64,000 bases of DNA, taken from the NCBI RefSeq assembly GCF_025244925.1, contig NZ_CP104275.1:1302001-1366000 (forward strand), given 5' to 3'. Each line of letters starts with the position of its first letter. The stretch's first letter is position 1. Of the stretch, positions 45,297-55,360 are shown one piece after another. Under the pieces are notes generated by a model. That model was not told the DNA's origin. It made no database searches and saw nothing but the letters and a program-made list of their open reading frames with translations. Made by a program: the position numbers and the translations under genes. Source of the stretch: Arthrobacter zhaoxinii (GTDB taxonomy: Bacteria; Actinomycetota; Actinomycetes; Actinomycetales; Micrococcaceae).

Positions 45297-46493
45297 GTGG
45301 CAGCACCGCAGAATTACTTGGCCGTCATCAAGGTCGTCGGCATCGGCGGCGGTGGCGTGAACGCCGTAAACCGGATGATCGATGTAGGCCTCCGCGGCGT
45401 GGAGTTCATCGCCATCAACACCGATGCACAGGCATTGCTGATGAGCGACGCCGACGTCAAGCTCGACGTCGGACGCGAACTCACCCGCGGCCTGGGCGCC
45501 GGCGCTGATCCCGAGGTGGGCCGCAAGGCCGCCGAGGACCACGCCGAGGAGATCGAGGAAGTCCTCCGCGGCGCGGACATGGTCTTCGTCACCGCAGGCG
45601 AAGGCGGCGGCACGGGTACCGGCGGCGCTCCCGTTGTTGCCCGGATCGCCCGTTCGCTCGGCGCGCTGACCATCGGCGTTGTGACGCGCCCCTTCACCTT
45701 CGAAGGCCGGCGCCGCTCCAACCAGGCCGAATCCGGTATCGATACGCTGCGCGACGAAGTCGACACGCTGATCGTTATCCCGAATGACCGCCTGCTCTCC
45801 ATCAGCGACCGCAACGTCTCCATGCTGGACGCCTTCCGCTCCGCGGACCAGGTCCTGCTCTCCGGTGTCCAGGGCATTACCGACCTGATCACCACTCCGG
45901 GCCTGATCAACCTCGACTTCGCGGACGTCAAGTCCGTGATGCAGGGCGCCGGTTCGGCCCTCATGGGTATCGGTTCGGCCCGCGGCGAGGACCGTGCCGT
46001 CAAGGCCGCCGAGCTGGCAATAGCTTCTCCTCTGCTCGAAGCCTCGATCGACGGCGCGCACGGCGTGCTGCTGTCCATCCAGGGCGGCTCCGACCTCGGC
46101 CTGTTCGAGATCAACGAGGCTGCACGCCTGGTGCAGGAAGTTGCCCACCCCGAAGCCAACATCATCTTCGGCGCCGTCATTGACGACGCCCTGGGCGACG
46201 AAGCACGGGTTACCGTCATCGCAGCAGGCTTCGACCAGGTGGATGTCACCTCGCAGCCTGCACAGCACAAGCCCGCTGAACCCGCCGCACCGCCTGCCTC
46301 GGCAGCGGCTGCAGGCGGCTTCGGTGCTGCCGCTCCGGCTTCCGCAGGCCTGTCTGCCTGGTCGCAGCGGTCCCGCCAGCAGAGTGACGTCCCGGCCGAC
46401 GCCGGCTTCGACATCGACCTTCCGGCCGTCGTCGAATCCGATCTGTCCACCGGCCGTCCGGATGACCTGGATGTGCCCGACTTCCTGAAGTAG
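45297..46493 (+). CDS. ftsZ: Cell division GTPase FtsZ
   Basis: Protein of 398 residues. The tubulin signature GGGTGTG lies at residues 103-109, preceded by [16 protein letters not shown] and INTDAQAL, and followed by T7-loop-type [20 protein letters not shown] and [11 protein letters not shown]. The variable linker is Ala/Pro-rich, and the C-terminal [10 protein letters not shown] is the conserved peptide that binds SepF and FtsW in actinobacteria. It forms the Z ring. GTG 45297 gives [15 protein letters not shown], the usual N-terminus; the longer open frame upstream is not coding. Confidence 0.97.
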   Translation: MAAPQNYLAVIKVVGIGGGGVNAVNRMIDVGLRGVEFIAINTDAQALLMSDADVKLDVGRELTRGLGAGADPEVGRKAAEDHAEEIEEVLRGADMVFVTAGEGGGTGTGGAPVVARIARSLGALTIGVVTRPFTFEGRRRSNQAESGIDTLRDEVDTLIVIPNDRLLSISDRNVSMLDAFRSADQVLLSGVQGITDLITTPGLINLDFADVKSVMQGAGSALMGIGSARGEDRAVKAAELAIASPLLEASIDGAHGVLLSIQGGSDLGLFEINEAARLVQEVAHPEANIIFGAVIDDALGDEARVTVIAAGFDQVDVTSQPAQHKPAEPAAPPASAAAAGGFGAAAPASAGLSAWSQRSRQQSDVPADAGFDIDLPAVVESDLSTGRPDDLDVPDFLK

Positions 46494-46534
46494 GAAGACG
46501 GATCGGCGAAACAGCAGAGTAAGAGCAGCTGAGC

Positions 46535-47257
46535 ATGGCAGCGGGGTTGTCCCGGATGTTCTGGTGGCACCGGCAGGTTGGCGACAACCTGCAGGTGGCC
46601 TTCACGAATACATCCGCGGGCAACCTCGCTTTGCATGTCGGCGATGATCCGGCGGCGGTCCTGCAGCGGCGGGCCGCACTCGAGGCTCAGATGGGCGTGG
46701 CTGCCGGTTCCCTGCGGTTCATGAACCAGATCCACTCCGCTGTGGTGGCAGAGGCCGCCGATCCGGACTGTGGAGCCCCCACCGCCGACGGACTGATCAG
46801 CACCGATGGCTCTGCACCCCTCGCAGTCATGGTGGCCGACTGCGTGCCCGTCCTGCTGGCCGGCACCCGTGCGGACGGAGTGCCTGTCACGGCCGCTGTC
46901 CACGCCGGCCGCCGCGGCCTGCTGGATCGCATCCTGCCCGAAGCCGTGGACCGGATACGGGCCGCCGGCGGAACCGGTATCCGGGCGTGGATTGGCCCCT
47001 GCGTCTGCGGGGAATGCTACGAGGTGCCCGCGGACATGCAGGCCGAATCCGCTGCCCTGCTGCCGGCTACGGCGGCCACCACCCGCAGCGGCACGCCCGC
47101 CCTTGATCTTCCGGCGGGGGCGCAGGCGCAGCTCGAGGACCTGGGGGTGGCCGTGGAGCGCGTTGCGGGCTGCACCTTGGAGAACGAGGATCTGTTCTCC
47201 CACCGCCGGGACCCGGCAACCGGACGCCTTGCCGGCCTGATCTGGCAGCGCCCCTGA
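46535..47257 (+). CDS. pgeF: Peptidoglycan editing factor / polyphenol oxidase family (YfiH)
   Basis: Protein of 240 residues of the laccase-domain family. LRFMNQIHSAVVAEA, VMVADCVPVLLAG, AVHAGRRGLLDRI and IGPCVCGECYEVP are the metal-binding and active-site segments (His, Cys, His). Members are known as PgeF, which removes wrong residues from peptidoglycan precursors, and also act as purine-nucleoside enzymes; the true role is not settled. Position after ftsZ is conserved in actinobacteria. Confidence 0.92.
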   Translation: MAAGLSRMFWWHRQVGDNLQVAFTNTSAGNLALHVGDDPAAVLQRRAALEAQMGVAAGSLRFMNQIHSAVVAEAADPDCGAPTADGLISTDGSAPLAVMVADCVPVLLAGTRADGVPVTAAVHAGRRGLLDRILPEAVDRIRAAGGTGIRAWIGPCVCGECYEVPADMQAESAALLPATAATTRSGTPALDLPAGAQAQLEDLGVAVERVAGCTLENEDLFSHRRDPATGRLAGLIWQRP

Positions 47258-47302
47258 CCCTGCGGCGGATCCACCGCAGCGGCCGGGGATAATGGAAAGA
47301 CC

Positions 47303-48061
47303 ATGACTTCACTCTCCGAATTTCCTTCCCGGGCCGACGAGCTTCGGGACCGGCTTCAGCGCGTCCGGGACCGCATCGCTGCGGCCGACCGCCCCGCCGG
47401 GACCGCGGAGCCGCGCCTGATTGTGGTCACCAAGTACTTCCCGGCGTCCGACGTCGAGATCCTCGCCGGACTCGGCGTGCGCGACGTCGGCGAAAACAAG
47501 GACCAGGAAGCCGCAGCGAAAGCCGCGGAGCTGGCGCAACTGGGCCTGAACTGGCACTTCATCGGCCAGCTGCAGTCCAACAAGGCCAAGTCCGTGGTCC
47601 GCTACGCCGCCTCCGTCCACTCCGTGGACCGCCTTTCCCTCGTGGCCGCCCTCGGCAAGGCCATGGCAGCGGAGCAGCGGCGACGCGGGGGAGGAGGGCT
47701 GCCCGCCCGCCCCGACCTGCACTGCTTCCTGCAGGTGGACCTGCGCGCGGACCCCGCGAGGGCCGCAGACCCCGGACGAGGGGGAGCCTTGCCTGCGGAT
47801 CTTCCGCGCCTTGCCGAAGCCGTAGCCGGAACCCCGGGCCTGGTGCTGTCCGGCCTGATGGCCGTGGCGCCCCTGGGCGGGGACGCGGGCGAAGCCTTCG
47901 CACACCTGGGGAAGCTCTCGGAGCACCTGCAGGCCGACCATCCCGGGGCACGGAGCATCTCCGCCGGAATGAGTTCAGACCTCGAGGCCGCCGCGGCCCA
48001 CGGGGCGACACACCTGCGGATCGGGTCCGATGTTCTGGGCCCGCGACCGCAGGTACGGTAG
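47303..48061 (+). CDS. YggS-family pyridoxal phosphate homeostasis protein
   Basis: Protein of 252 residues, fold-type III PLP-binding barrel. RLIVVTKYFPASDVEILAGL carries the PLP lysine, and DVGENKDQEAAAKAAEL, WHFIGQLQSNKAKSVVRYA, GLVLSGLMAVAPLG and ISAGMSSDLEAAAAHGATHL with RIGSDVLG form the binding site. It has no known catalytic activity but controls free PLP. A Gly/Arg-rich insertion (EQRRRGGGGLPARP) is seen after residue 115. A possible -10 GATAAT ends 9 nt before the ATG. Confidence 0.92.
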   Translation: MTSLSEFPSRADELRDRLQRVRDRIAAADRPAGTAEPRLIVVTKYFPASDVEILAGLGVRDVGENKDQEAAAKAAELAQLGLNWHFIGQLQSNKAKSVVRYAASVHSVDRLSLVAALGKAMAAEQRRRGGGGLPARPDLHCFLQVDLRADPARAADPGRGGALPADLPRLAEAVAGTPGLVLSGLMAVAPLGGDAGEAFAHLGKLSEHLQADHPGARSISAGMSSDLEAAAAHGATHLRIGSDVLGPRPQVR

Positions 48062-48183
48062 CGTCAAAGTACGAACACCAGACAGCCGCCGCGCAGCACC
48101 GTTTGTACCGTGCAGATGCAGTAACAATGCAGTACCAGTACAGTAACGGGCAGCTAGGCGTTGAAGGATTATGAGGAGCAACC

Positions 48184-48714
48184 ATGGCTGGCGCAATGCG
48201 CAGGACAATGATCTACCTTGGGCTCGCCGATGGTGACGAGCACTACGAGTCCGAACAGCGGCACCTGCGGGAAGCCCCTGCCCGGGAGGAAGACTTTGCT
48301 CCCGTCCATGAGCCCGATGAAGAGGCGCCGGAGGCGGCTCCCGCCCCCGTCGTCCGCAATGCAGTTGAGGAGTACCGCGCACCCGTGACACCCATCAAGC
48401 GTGCACCGTCGTCCCGCGAGGACGTGTCGGGCCTGCGTCAGATCACGACCGTCCACCCCCGGTCCTACAACGACGCCAAGATCATCGGTGAAAGCTTCCG
48501 CGACGGCATCCCCGTCATCATGAACGTCACCGACATGGGAGAAGCAGACGCCAAGCGGCTCGTAGACTTCTCCGCCGGCCTCGTTTTCGGCCTGCGCGGT
48601 AGCATTGAGCGTGTCACCAACAAGGTTTTCCTGCTCTCGCCTTCCTATGTTGAAGTCCTGGGCGACGACAAGAAGATTAGTGAATCGCAGTCCACCTTCT
48701 TCAACCAGAGCTAA
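48184..48714 (+). CDS. sepF: Cell division protein SepF
   Basis: Protein of 176 residues. The N-terminal membrane-binding segment [20 protein letters not shown] leads through an acidic linker to the SepF domain (about 85-170; [40 protein letters not shown], and [20 protein letters not shown]). It anchors FtsZ to the membrane; in actinobacteria lacking FtsA it is the main anchor, and no ftsA is present in this cluster. The upstream 120 nt carries several short CAGTA repeats of unclear meaning. GAGGAGC precedes the ATG. Confidence 0.95.
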   Translation: MAGAMRRTMIYLGLADGDEHYESEQRHLREAPAREEDFAPVHEPDEEAPEAAPAPVVRNAVEEYRAPVTPIKRAPSSREDVSGLRQITTVHPRSYNDAKIIGESFRDGIPVIMNVTDMGEADAKRLVDFSAGLVFGLRGSIERVTNKVFLLSPSYVEVLGDDKKISESQSTFFNQS

Positions 48715-48777
48715 CGTGGCCCCGTACCAACGGGCCGCGGGGGCTGCCGACCGACTTCCGGAAATGAAACCCTGCGC

Positions 48778-49068
48778 GTGAATATCATTCTTCCCCTGGT
48801 ATACCTGGTGCTGGTGCTTTTCCAGCTCGCACTTATTCTGCGGATTGTCTACGACGCGGTGCAGATGTTTGCGCGTCAGTGGCGGCCCAAGGGTCCCGCA
48901 CTGCTGCTCGCCACGGGCGTCTACGGTGTCACCGACCCGCCCGTCCGCCTGCTGCGGCGCATCATTCCGCCGCTCCGCCTCGGAGGAGTGGCGCTGGACC
49001 TGGCATTCCTGGTCCTGTTTATCCTCGTTTCAATCCTCACGCAGGTCGTCATCGGGGTCGCGCGCTAG
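48778..49068 (+). CDS. YggT-family membrane protein
   Basis: Protein of 96 residues with two membrane helices (IILPLVYLVLVLFQLALILR and LDLAFLVLFILVSILTQVVI) and the family signature TDPPVRLLRRIIPPLRLGGV between them. YggT proteins are small inner-membrane proteins of unknown molecular function, commonly encoded between sepF and divIVA. GTG start at 48778. Confidence 0.92.
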   Translation: MNIILPLVYLVLVLFQLALILRIVYDAVQMFARQWRPKGPALLLATGVYGVTDPPVRLLRRIIPPLRLGGVALDLAFLVLFILVSILTQVVIGVAR

Positions 49069-49092
49069 CGCTGCCGGCGCCGCAGGGTCCGG

Positions 49093-49225
49093 TTAGTTTT
49101 CGGAAACCAAACGATATAGTGTGAAGCCGAATACAACCCTGCATTTTTGTATGTCCGTAATTCTCTACGTAGAACCGCCTGCTTGACTGGCAGGCGAATC
49201 TTATAATCCAGTATGAGGTGACCAG
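49093..49225 (+). promoter_or_regulatory. divIVA promoter region
   Basis: Two candidate -10 elements are visible. TATAGT at 49115-49120 has TTAGTT at 49093-49098 (16-bp spacer). TATAAT at 49202-49207, close to the start, lacks a good -35. Between them CGCCTGC and GCAGGCG (49176-49196) form a short hairpin around TTGACTG. GAGGTG precedes the ATG. Confidence 0.5.
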
Positions 49226-49897
49226 ATGGCTCTGACGCCAGAAGATGTTGTCAACAAGCGGTTCCAGCCGACCAAGTTCCGGGAAGGCTATGACCAGGAC
49301 GAAGTCGATGACTTCCTCGACGAGATCGTGGTCGAACTGCGCCGGCTGAACTCGGAAAACGAAGACCTCCGCAGCCAGCTGGCTGCGGCCGCAGCCGGAG
49401 GATCCGCCGCCGCGTCGGCAGACTCCGTCCCGGCTCCGGTGGCTGCTGCCCCGAAGGTCGAGAAGGTTCCGGAAGAGGCCAAGCCCGAGCCCGAGGCAAA
49501 GGTTGAAGCCCCGGTCGTTGAAGAGGTTCCGGCGCCCGTCGAGGCCAAGCCCGAACCGGCTCCGGCCCCCGCCGTCAGCAACACGGAGACCGCAGCAGGC
49601 ATCCTGGCCATGGCACAGAAGATGCACGACGACTACGTCGGTGCCGGCATTGAGCAGCGCGACAAGATCATCGCCGAAGCGCAGATCGAAGCCAGCGGAC
49701 TCGTCACCGATGCGCAGGAGAAGAGCCGCAAGATCCTCAGCACCCTGGAGCAGCAGAAGGCTGTCCTGGAACGCAAGGTCGAGCAGCTGCGCGGCTTCGA
49801 GCGGGACTACCGTTCACGCCTGAAGGCTTACATCGAAGGCCAGCTGCGTGACCTGGATGCACGCGGTTCCGTAGCCTCCGAAACGGCCGACGCGTAA
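49226..49897 (+). CDS. divIVA: DivIVA/Wag31 polar growth protein
   Basis: Protein of 223 residues. The membrane-binding N-terminal domain is ALTPEDVVNKRFQPTKFREG, YDQDEVDDFLDEIVVELRRL, ending in a first coiled coil. The middle (about 55-120) is Ala/Pro/Glu/Lys-rich, and the C-terminal coiled coil (about 130-215) follows. The protein gathers at negatively curved poles and organises tip growth in actinobacteria. In mycobacteria it is phosphorylated by PknA/B near NTETAA; the sequence NTETAAGIL is also present here. Confidence 0.95.
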   Translation: MALTPEDVVNKRFQPTKFREGYDQDEVDDFLDEIVVELRRLNSENEDLRSQLAAAAAGGSAAASADSVPAPVAAAPKVEKVPEEAKPEPEAKVEAPVVEEVPAPVEAKPEPAPAPAVSNTETAAGILAMAQKMHDDYVGAGIEQRDKIIAEAQIEASGLVTDAQEKSRKILSTLEQQKAVLERKVEQLRGFERDYRSRLKAYIEGQLRDLDARGSVASETADA

Positions 49898-50005
49898 CTG
49901 CCTCCGGCTCAGCTCGCCTGGAGAATCGGTTAAACTGATGTACAGGCAGCGATTCAGAAGTTGAACAATGCAGAAAACAGGCAGCGCAGAAGCTGACTGA
50001 CAATA

Positions 50006-50053
50006 CCTAAGGGCCGGCGGCCGGGTCACCCCGGCCACCGGCCCTTAGGTTTT
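50006..50053 (+). terminator. Hairpin terminator downstream of divIVA
   Basis: CCTAAGGGCCGG at 50006-50017 pairs with CCGGCCCTTAGG at 50038-50049, with an inner GGCCGGG-CCCGGCC stem. TTTT follows at 50050-50053. Confidence 0.85.
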
Positions 50054-50129
50054 CCGCATGGCTTCCGATTCCACCCGCAATGCACGCCTGCACCCTGACT
50101 CCCGCCGGTATTCCCATCATGAAAGCACC

Positions 50130-50723
50130 ATGACTCCTTCCTCACCGCAGACCCCGGACAGCACCGGACCCGGACGCGGCCGCGCCCGCAGGGGCGTGCC
50201 GGCGTTCATCATGCTTGCCGCCGCCGCCGCCGCCGTCGTCCTTGACCAGCTCACCAAATTCTGGGTGGTCCGGACCATGACCGAGGGCCAGGTGACCGAC
50301 GTCCTGCCTCCGGTCCTGCGCTGGCACTTCATCCGCAACCCCGGGGCGGCGTTTTCGATCGGCACCGACTACACCTGGGTCTTCACGATCATCATGGTGC
50401 TTGTCTCCGGCTTCCTGATCTACCTCATGTTCCGGGTGCGTTCCCTGGCCTGGGCAACGGCCCTGGGCCTGGTGCTCGGCGGTGCCCTGGGCAACCTGAC
50501 CGACCGGCTGTTCCGCGAACCGTCCTTCGGCCAGGGCCACGTGGTGGACTTTATCGCCTTCCCTAATTTCGCGATTTTCAATATTGCCGATTCCTGCGTC
50601 GTCTGCGGCGTGATTCTTGTCTGCCTGCTGACCCTGCGCGGAATCGGCATGGACGGGGTACGCATCCCGTCCGGCAAGACAGATTCCGCCCAGCAGCAAA
50701 ATGACGACGAGGCAACACGATGA
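50130..50723 (+). CDS. lspA: Prolipoprotein signal peptidase II
   Basis: Protein of 197 residues with four membrane helices. ALDQLTK-type start ([15 protein letters not shown]), [25 protein letters not shown] and the catalytic [20 protein letters not shown] give the two active-site Asp. It cleaves lipoprotein signal peptides after lipidation and would process the lipoproteins encoded in this window. The start is uncertain: ATG 50058 is possible, but ATG 50130 has GAAAG upstream and fits family N-termini. Overlaps the rluD-like gene by ATGA. Confidence 0.9.
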   Translation: MTPSSPQTPDSTGPGRGRARRGVPAFIMLAAAAAAVVLDQLTKFWVVRTMTEGQVTDVLPPVLRWHFIRNPGAAFSIGTDYTWVFTIIMVLVSGFLIYLMFRVRSLAWATALGLVLGGALGNLTDRLFREPSFGQGHVVDFIAFPNFAIFNIADSCVVCGVILVCLLTLRGIGMDGVRIPSGKTDSAQQQNDDEATR

Positions 50724-51655
50724 ATGAGCTCCACGCAGTTTTTGCAGTCCCCGAGGAAGCCGACGGCAAGCGGGCCGACGCCGTAGTGGCAGGCCTGCTT
50801 GACGTCTCCCGTTCCGTTGCGGCCACCTGGTGCACAGACGGTTACTTCAGTTCCAACGGCAAGGTGCTGACGAAATCAGACAAGCTGCGCGCCGGGCAGG
50901 AAATCACCGCGGACGTCCCCGAGCAGCGGGACCCGCTGGCCGTCGTCGTCGAGCCGGTGGATGACCTGCTGATCCTGGGCGACGACGAGCACTTTGTGGT
51001 GATCGACAAGCCCGTCGGCGTGGCCGCGCATCCCTCGCCCGGCTGGGTAGGACCCACGGTGGTGGGCGCGCTGGCCGCGGCCGGCTACCGGATCTCCACC
51101 TCCGGCGCCCCCGAACGCCAGGGCATCGTCCACCGGCTCGACGTCGGCACCTCCGGTGTCATGGTGGTTGCCAAGACCGAGCACGCGTACACGCTTTTGA
51201 AGCAGGCGTTCAAGGAACGCACGGTGGACAAGATGTACCACGCAGTGGTCCAGGGCCTGCCCGATCCGCTGAAGGGAACCATCGACGCCCCGATCGGACG
51301 GCACCCCGGCTACGACTGGCGTTTCGCTGTGGTGGAGGGCGGCCGTCCGTCGGTGACGCACTACGAGGTGCTGGAAGCGTTCGGCAAGGCCTCACTGGTC
51401 GAGGTGCACCTGGAGACGGGCCGCACCCACCAGATCCGCGTCCACTTCTCCGCGCTGCGCCATGCCTGCGCCGGTGACCTGACGTACGGTGCGGACGCCA
51501 AGCTGGCCGCCGAGCTGGGGCTGACCCGGCAGTGGCTGCACGCCCGGAAACTGGGCTTCACCCACCCCGCCACAGGGGAGTACGTGGAGTACACCAGCCA
51601 GTACCCGCAGGACCTGCAGTACGCCGTCGACGCCCTGCGCAGCGGCGAGGTTTAG
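50720..51655 (+). CDS. RluA/RluD-family pseudouridine synthase
   Basis: Protein of 311 residues. The N-terminal S4 domain ([20 protein letters not shown]) is followed by the catalytic domain with the signature [20 protein letters not shown] (catalytic Asp), then [20 protein letters not shown]. It isomerises uridine in 23S rRNA, the RluD type being most likely. It is coupled to lspA, a pairing conserved in many bacteria. Confidence 0.93.
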   Translation: MNELHAVFAVPEEADGKRADAVVAGLLDVSRSVAATWCTDGYFSSNGKVLTKSDKLRAGQEITADVPEQRDPLAVVVEPVDDLLILGDDEHFVVIDKPVGVAAHPSPGWVGPTVVGALAAAGYRISTSGAPERQGIVHRLDVGTSGVMVVAKTEHAYTLLKQAFKERTVDKMYHAVVQGLPDPLKGTIDAPIGRHPGYDWRFAVVEGGRPSVTHYEVLEAFGKASLVEVHLETGRTHQIRVHFSALRHACAGDLTYGADAKLAAELGLTRQWLHARKLGFTHPATGEYVEYTSQYPQDLQYAVDALRSGEV

Positions 51656-51738
51656 TCCGCCGGAGAGCCGCGGCACACGCTGGGCAGCCCGGCGCGGCGG
51701 CGTCCGGCGCGCCGGGCGCCGGGGCCTAGAATGTACAG

Positions 51739-54700
51739 GTGGCTTCAGCAACTAGTACGTCGAAATCGTTTGTCCATCTTCACAACCACACCGAATATTC
51801 GATGCTCGACGGGGCTGCCCGGCTGACAGATCTGTTCAGCCACGCCGACGAGCTGGGCATGAACGCCCTGGCGACCACCGACCACGGCTTCGTGTTCGGC
51901 GCCTTCGACTTCTGGAACAAGGCCCGCAGCGCCGGCATCAAACCGATTATCGGCGTGGAGGCCTACCTGACGCCCGGTACGGCACGCAGGGACAAGACCC
52001 GCGTGAAGTGGGGCGACGGCGGCAGGAACGATGTGTCCGGCGCCGGCGCCTACACCCACATGACCATGTGGGCCGAGAACACCGAGGGTATGCACAACCT
52101 CTTCCGGATGTCCTCCCTGGCTTCGCTGGAAGGCTACCTGTACAAGCCGCGCATGGACCGGGACCTGCTGCAGACCTACGGCAAGGGCCTGATCGCCACC
52201 ACCGGCTGCCCCTCCGGGGAAGTCCAGACCAAGCTGCGCCTGGGCCTCTACAAGGAAGCCGTGCAGGCGGCGTCGGACTTCCGCGACATCTTCGGGCCGG
52301 AGAACTTCTTCTGCGAGCTGATGGACCACGGCCTGGACATCGAACGCAACGTCCAGGCGGACCTGATCAAGCTGGCCCGCGAGCTGCAGCTGCCCCTGGT
52401 GGCCACCAACGACCTGCACTACACCCACGCCGAAGACGCTTCCGCGCACGCGGCGCTGCTGTGCGTGCAGTCCGGTTCCTCTCTGGCGGACCCCAAGCGC
52501 TTCAAATTCGACGCCGACGAGTTCTACCTCAAGTCCCCGGACGAAATGCGGGCCATCTTCCGCGACCACCCGGACGCCTGCGACAACACCCTGCTCATCG
52601 CCGAGCGGTGCGACGTCGAGTTCAACACCAAGGCCAACTACATGCCGCGCTTCCCGACTCCGGAGGGGGAGAACGAGGAGTCCTGGTTCGTCAAGGAAGT
52701 CGAAGCGGGCCTGCAGCGCAGGTACCCGGGCGGCATTTCCGACGCCGTGCGCCAGCGTGCCAACTACGAGGTGGGCATCATCGTCCAGATGGGCTTCCCC
52801 GGCTACTTCCTGGTGGTGGCCGACTTCATCAACTGGGCGAAGAAGAGCGGCATCCGGGTCGGTCCGGGCCGAGGCTCCGGCGCCGGCTCAATGGCCGCCT
52901 ACGCGATGGGCATCACGGACCTGGACCCGCTGCAGCACGGCCTGATCTTCGAGCGCTTCCTGAACCCGGACCGCGTGTCCATGCCTGACTTCGACGTCGA
53001 CTTCGATGATCGGCGCCGCTCCGAAGTGATCCACTACGTCACCGAGAAGTACGGCGACGAGCGCGTTGCCATGATCGTCACCTACGGCACCATCAAGGCC
53101 AAGCAGGCACTGAAGGACTCCTCCCGCGTGATGGGCTACCCCTTCTCGGTCGGAGAACGCCTGACCAAGGCCATGCCGCCGGACGTGATGGGCAAAGGCC
53201 TGTCCCTGGCCGACGTGCACAACAAGGAAGCCAAGCGCTACGGGGAGGCCGAGGAGCTGCGCGAACTGCTGCGCACCGACCCGGATTCCCAGCGTGTGTT
53301 CGATACCGCGCTGGGACTTGAAGGCCTGAAGCGCCAGTGGGGTGTGCACGCCGCCGGCGTGATCATGTCTTCAGACCCGCTGATCGACATCATCCCGATC
53401 ATGCGCCGCGAGCAGGACGGGCAGGTCATCACGCAGTTCGATTACCCCACCTGCGAAGGCCTGGGGCTGATCAAGATGGACTTCCTCGGCCTGCGGAACC
53501 TGACGATCGTCTCCGACGCGGTGGAGAACATCAAGAACAACCGCGGCGAGGACCTGGTCCTGGAAGACCTGCCGCTGGACCTGAAGGAAGCCTACGACCT
53601 CCTTGCCAGCGGTGACACGCTGGGCGTGTTCCAGCTCGACGGCGGGCCGATGCGGTCGCTGCTCAAGAGTATGCGTCCGGATAACTTCGAAGACATCTCC
53701 GCTGTCATCGCCCTGTACCGGCCGGGTCCCATGGGTGCCAACTCGCACACGAACTACGCCCTGCGCAAGACCGGCCAGCAGGAAATCACCCCGATCCACC
53801 CGGAGCTCGAGGAACCGCTCGCGGAAATCCTGAACACCACCTACGGCCTGATTGTCTATCAGGAGCAGGTTATGGCCATCGCCCAGAAGGTCGCGGGGTT
53901 CAGCCTGGGCCAGGCAGATATACTCCGCCGCGCCATGGGCAAGAAGAAGAAATCGGAGCTGGACAAGCAGTACGCCGGCTTCCACCAGGGCATGGTGGAC
54001 CGCGGCTACTCCGAAGCGGCCATCAAGGCGCTCTGGGACATCCTGCTGCCCTTCTCCGACTACGCCTTCAACAAGGCGCACTCCGCGGCCTACGGCGTCG
54101 TCTCCTACTGGACCGCCTACCTGAAGGCCCAGTATCCCGCCGAGTACATGGCCGCCCTGCTCACCTCGGTGGGCGATGACAAGGACAAGCTGGCCCTGTA
54201 CCTGAACGAGTGCCGCAAGATGGGCATCACGGTGCTGCCGCCGGACGTGAACGAGTCCTCGGTGAACTTCACCCCAGTGGGCAAGGACATCCGCTTCGGC
54301 ATGGGCGCCATCCGCAACGTGGGCACCAACGTGGTGCAGGCGATGGTGGCGGCCCGCGAGGAAAAGGGTGCGTACACCAACTTCAAGGACTTCCTGATGA
54401 AGGTCCCGGCGGTGGTCTGCAACAAGCGGACCATCGAATCGCTGATCAAGGCAGGCGCCTTCGACTCGATGGGCCACGCCCGGCGTCCCCTGGCGATGAT
54501 CCACGAAGAAGCCATCGACTCCGTGGTGGTGCTCAAACGCAACGAGGCCGTGGGCCAGTTCGACCTCTTCGCCGCCATCTCCGACCAGGAACCGGAAGAC
54601 TCGATCAGCATCGACATCCCGGACCTGCCCGAGTGGGAGAAGAAGGACAAGCTCTCCTTCGAACGCGACATGCTCGGCCTGTACGTCTCGGACCATCCGC

Positions 54701-55278
54701 TGCAGGGACTGGAAGGCATCCTCAGCCAGCACGCGGACTCCTCGATTACCAACATCGTGGGGGAGGAAGGCCCGCCCGACGGCGCGATCGTCACCATCGC
54801 CGGCATGATCACCTCCCTGCAGCGGCGCATTGCCAAGAACAGCGGCAACGCCTATGCCCGCTGCGAGATCGAGGACCTCGCCGGGTCCATGGAAGTGATG
54901 TTCTTCGGACAGGTCTACGGGCCCATCGCCGCCGTGCTGGCGGAAGACCTGATTGTGGTGGTCCGCGGCCGGCTGCAGCGCCGCGACGACGGCGCCGTCA
55001 CGCTGAACGCGCAGGAACTCACCGTTCCGGACCTCAGCGAGGGCCACTCCGGACCCGTGGTGATTTCCATGGCCACGTACAAGGCCACGGAAACCGTGGT
55101 CTCCCAGCTGGGTGATGTGCTCCGGACGCATCCGGGTACCTCGGAAGTCCAGATCCGGCTCAACGGTTCACGCACCGTCGAAGTTATGAAGCTGGGCGTG
55201 GACATGCGGGTGAACCCCACGCCGTCGCTGTTCGGCGACCTGAAGGTGCTGCTCGGCCCCGCCTGCCTCGACGCCTGA
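51739..55278 (+). CDS. dnaE: DNA polymerase III alpha subunit (DnaE1)
   Basis: Protein of 1179 residues. N-terminal PHP domain (FVHLHNHTEYSMLDGAARLT and ALATTDHGFVFGAFDF), the catalytic palm with GPGRGSGAGSMAAYAM and the Asp pair in P416-D-F-D-V-D-F422, thumb and fingers, tandem HhH, and an OB-fold near 1000-1080 (GAIVTIAGMITSLQRRIAKN). The domain order and length are those of the replicative DnaE1, not the mutagenic DnaE2. The PHP residues look intact, so proofreading by that domain is possible as in mycobacteria. TAGAAT ends 6 nt before GTG 51739, implying a leaderless mRNA. Confidence 0.97.
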   Translation: MASATSTSKSFVHLHNHTEYSMLDGAARLTDLFSHADELGMNALATTDHGFVFGAFDFWNKARSAGIKPIIGVEAYLTPGTARRDKTRVKWGDGGRNDVSGAGAYTHMTMWAENTEGMHNLFRMSSLASLEGYLYKPRMDRDLLQTYGKGLIATTGCPSGEVQTKLRLGLYKEAVQAASDFRDIFGPENFFCELMDHGLDIERNVQADLIKLARELQLPLVATNDLHYTHAEDASAHAALLCVQSGSSLADPKRFKFDADEFYLKSPDEMRAIFRDHPDACDNTLLIAERCDVEFNTKANYMPRFPTPEGENEESWFVKEVEAGLQRRYPGGISDAVRQRANYEVGIIVQMGFPGYFLVVADFINWAKKSGIRVGPGRGSGAGSMAAYAMGITDLDPLQHGLIFERFLNPDRVSMPDFDVDFDDRRRSEVIHYVTEKYGDERVAMIVTYGTIKAKQALKDSSRVMGYPFSVGERLTKAMPPDVMGKGLSLADVHNKEAKRYGEAEELRELLRTDPDSQRVFDTALGLEGLKRQWGVHAAGVIMSSDPLIDIIPIMRREQDGQVITQFDYPTCEGLGLIKMDFLGLRNLTIVSDAVENIKNNRGEDLVLEDLPLDLKEAYDLLASGDTLGVFQLDGGPMRSLLKSMRPDNFEDISAVIALYRPGPMGANSHTNYALRKTGQQEITPIHPELEEPLAEILNTTYGLIVYQEQVMAIAQKVAGFSLGQADILRRAMGKKKKSELDKQYAGFHQGMVDRGYSEAAIKALWDILLPFSDYAFNKAHSAAYGVVSYWTAYLKAQYPAEYMAALLTSVGDDKDKLALYLNECRKMGITVLPPDVNESSVNFTPVGKDIRFGMGAIRNVGTNVVQAMVAAREEKGAYTNFKDFLMKVPAVVCNKRTIESLIKAGAFDSMGHARRPLAMIHEEAIDSVVVLKRNEAVGQFDLFAAISDQEPEDSISIDIPDLPEWEKKDKLSFERDMLGLYVSDHPLQGLEGILSQHADSSITNIVGEEGPPDGAIVTIAGMITSLQRRIAKNSGNAYARCEIEDLAGSMEVMFFGQVYGPIAAVLAEDLIVVVRGRLQRRDDGAVTLNAQELTVPDLSEGHSGPVVISMATYKATETVVSQLGDVLRTHPGTSEVQIRLNGSRTVEVMKLGVDMRVNPTPSLFGDLKVLLGPACLDA

Positions 55279-55360
55279 TCAGGGCGGAGGGCGGCGGCCG
55301 GGCCTCCCGCGGGGCGACACAATCCGGCGGCCCGCGGCCGGGGCTGGGTAGAATGAGGGT

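Noticed and set aside
45314..47203. 629-codon minus-strand frame opposite ftsZ and pgeF
   Set aside because: Both genes on the plus strand are unmistakable, and the reverse frame is low complexity.
53371..55131. 586-codon minus-strand frame opposite dnaE
   Set aside because: His/Val/Gly-rich composition typical of the reverse complement of GC3-biased genes.
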